Shown: positions 6,296 to 6,911 of the stretch, in pieces
Layout: every line of letters begins with the position of its first letter
How positions within the stretch are numbered: position 1 is the first letter of the stretch
DNA from: Flavobacteriales bacterium
GTDB taxonomy: Bacteria; Bacteroidota; Bacteroidia; Flavobacteriales_F; PHOS-HE28
Reading direction: 5' to 3'
Assembly (NCBI GenBank): GCA_020437875.1
Contig: JAGQVR010000150.1
Span: forward strand, 1 to 6,911
DNA: 6,911 nt
Program-made: the position numbers and the translations under genes
Notes under the pieces: model-generated
Databases searched by the model: none
What the model was told of the DNA's origin: nothing
Seen by the model: the letters and a program-made list of their open reading frames with translations, nothing else

Positions 6296-6911
6296 GGCTG
6301 CGGTATGCGAAGCGTCTGCCCGGGATGGATCTTGGCCGTGATGCCGTTCACCTCCATCAGGTTCTGCGCGCTGATGCCGGGGTAGTGCTCTGCGATGGTG
6401 TAGAGCGAATCGCCCGAGCGCACGGTGTAGGTCGTGAAGCTGTTCGCGGCCGATGTCGGCTCCTGCTGCACATGTGCGTCCGCCCCGGCGGCAGGCACCT
6501 GGTTCGTCGGACCTTCCTCGTCCGGCAGCTGCGGCTCCGGCTCGCTCACCTTGATCCGTTCGCGCTTCTTCACCTTGATCAGGAGCTTGCGCCCCGCGTT
6601 GATGCGGTCGCTGGTCAACCCGTTCCACTTCTTCAACTGGCTCACCGTCACGTGGTGCCGCGCTGCGATCATGCTCAGGTTGTCGCCGCTCCGCACCGTA
6701 TAGCGGATGCTCTTCTCCACCGTCACGGTCGTCCATTCCTCCTCGCCCGCCCGTTGCTCCTTCTCACGGTCCTGCGCCAATGCGGCTTCCGTGCGGGGGA
6801 TGGAATCGCGCAAGGCCACGTACCGCTCACCCATGAGGCGCGGCAGGTGGAAGACCTGTCCCACCGGTACCTGGTCGTTGCAGAGGGTGGGGTTGATGGA
6901 CTGCAAGCGGG
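6292..6911 (-). CDS. C-terminal part of a LysM cell-wall protein, probably MltD-like lytic transglycosylase (5' end outside window)
   Basis: The frame is open to the right edge, so the true start lies outside. About 206 codons are visible, ending in TGA at 6294-6292. Counting from the Leu codon at 6906, there are two LysM peptidoglycan-binding modules at about residues 67-111 and 159-203. Each opens with YTVRSGD and ends with a Gly-rich turn (NAGRKLLI, HPGQTLRI). A charged, Pro/Glu/Gln-rich linker (about 112-157) separates them. The first 22 residues (INPTLCNDQVPVGQVFHLP) resemble the segment that follows the SLT catalytic domain in MltD-type membrane-bound lytic transglycosylases, where Asn-Pro and a closing Leu-Pro recur. 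That enzyme cleaves MurNAc-GlcNAc bonds in the periplasm to leave 1,6-anhydroMurNAc. The catalytic domain is not in view, so the enzyme name is inference and another LysM-anchored hydrolase is possible. The stop overlaps the next start as ATGA, which indicates one operon. Confidence 0.8.
   Translation of the reverse strand, partial: RLQSINPTLCNDQVPVGQVFHLPRLMGERYVALRDSIPRTEAALAQDREKEQRAGEEEWTTVTVEKSIRYTVRSGDNLSMIAARHHVTVSQLKKWNGLTSDRINAGRKLLIKVKKRERIKVSEPEPQLPDEEGPTNQVPAAGADAHVQQEPTSAANSFTTYTVRSGDSLYTIAEHYPGISAQNLMEVNGITAKIHPGQTLRIPQP

Noticed and set aside
6296..6736. In-frame upstream extension of the anchored SGNH gene giving 642 residues
   Set aside because: The added 147 codons are the LysM gene read in another frame and are highly charged. 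The ATG at 6295 directly precedes the membrane anchor.

Overview
The window looks like a chromosomal segment of a high-GC member of the Bacteroidota. Sampled 60-base lines inside genes run about 65-72 % G+C, and one sampled line in the lower-GC left-hand intergenic stretch about 53 %. This assignment is inference. It rests on the MBOAT protein ending in FIYFQF, a signal peptide cleaved before Gln, a DCC-family protein with a CMVPTPDL-type tail, and the absence of clear Shine-Dalgarno sites before any start. All seven genes lie on the minus strand, so transcription runs from right to left.

Right block (6911 to 1874): four tightly packed genes. First is the 3' end of a gene with two LysM domains, resembling the tail of an MltD-type lytic transglycosylase. 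It overlaps by four bases (ATGA) a 495-residue membrane-anchored SGNH hydrolase. One base after that comes a 411-residue secreted SGNH-like paralogue, and five bases further a 563-residue AlgI/PatA-type MBOAT O-acyltransferase. By analogy with PatA/PatB/Ape1 peptidoglycan O-acetylation and AlgI/AlgJ/AlgX alginate acetylation, the MBOAT would move acetyl groups across the inner membrane. The SGNH proteins would then attach them to, or remove them from, an envelope glycan. The LysM lytic-enzyme-like gene at the head of the cluster favours peptidoglycan as the target. This is the most interesting part of the window.

Middle (1778-1873): a 96-base gap with a bulged hairpin at 1800-1830 and no recognisable promoter.

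Left block (1777 to 143): a compact 391-residue monovalent cation:proton antiporter of the CPA superfamily with an unusual Ser-Asp pair at the ion site. It is followed 27 bases later by a DCC/DUF393 thiol-disulfide oxidoreductase-like protein. After a 108-base gap holding a 7-bp inverted repeat, the first 11 codons of an NAD(P)-binding Rossmann protein (SDR/epimerase type) run off the left edge.

No RNA genes, CRISPR arrays, insertion sequences or long repeats were seen. Long open frames on the plus strand are antisense shadows of the minus-strand genes.
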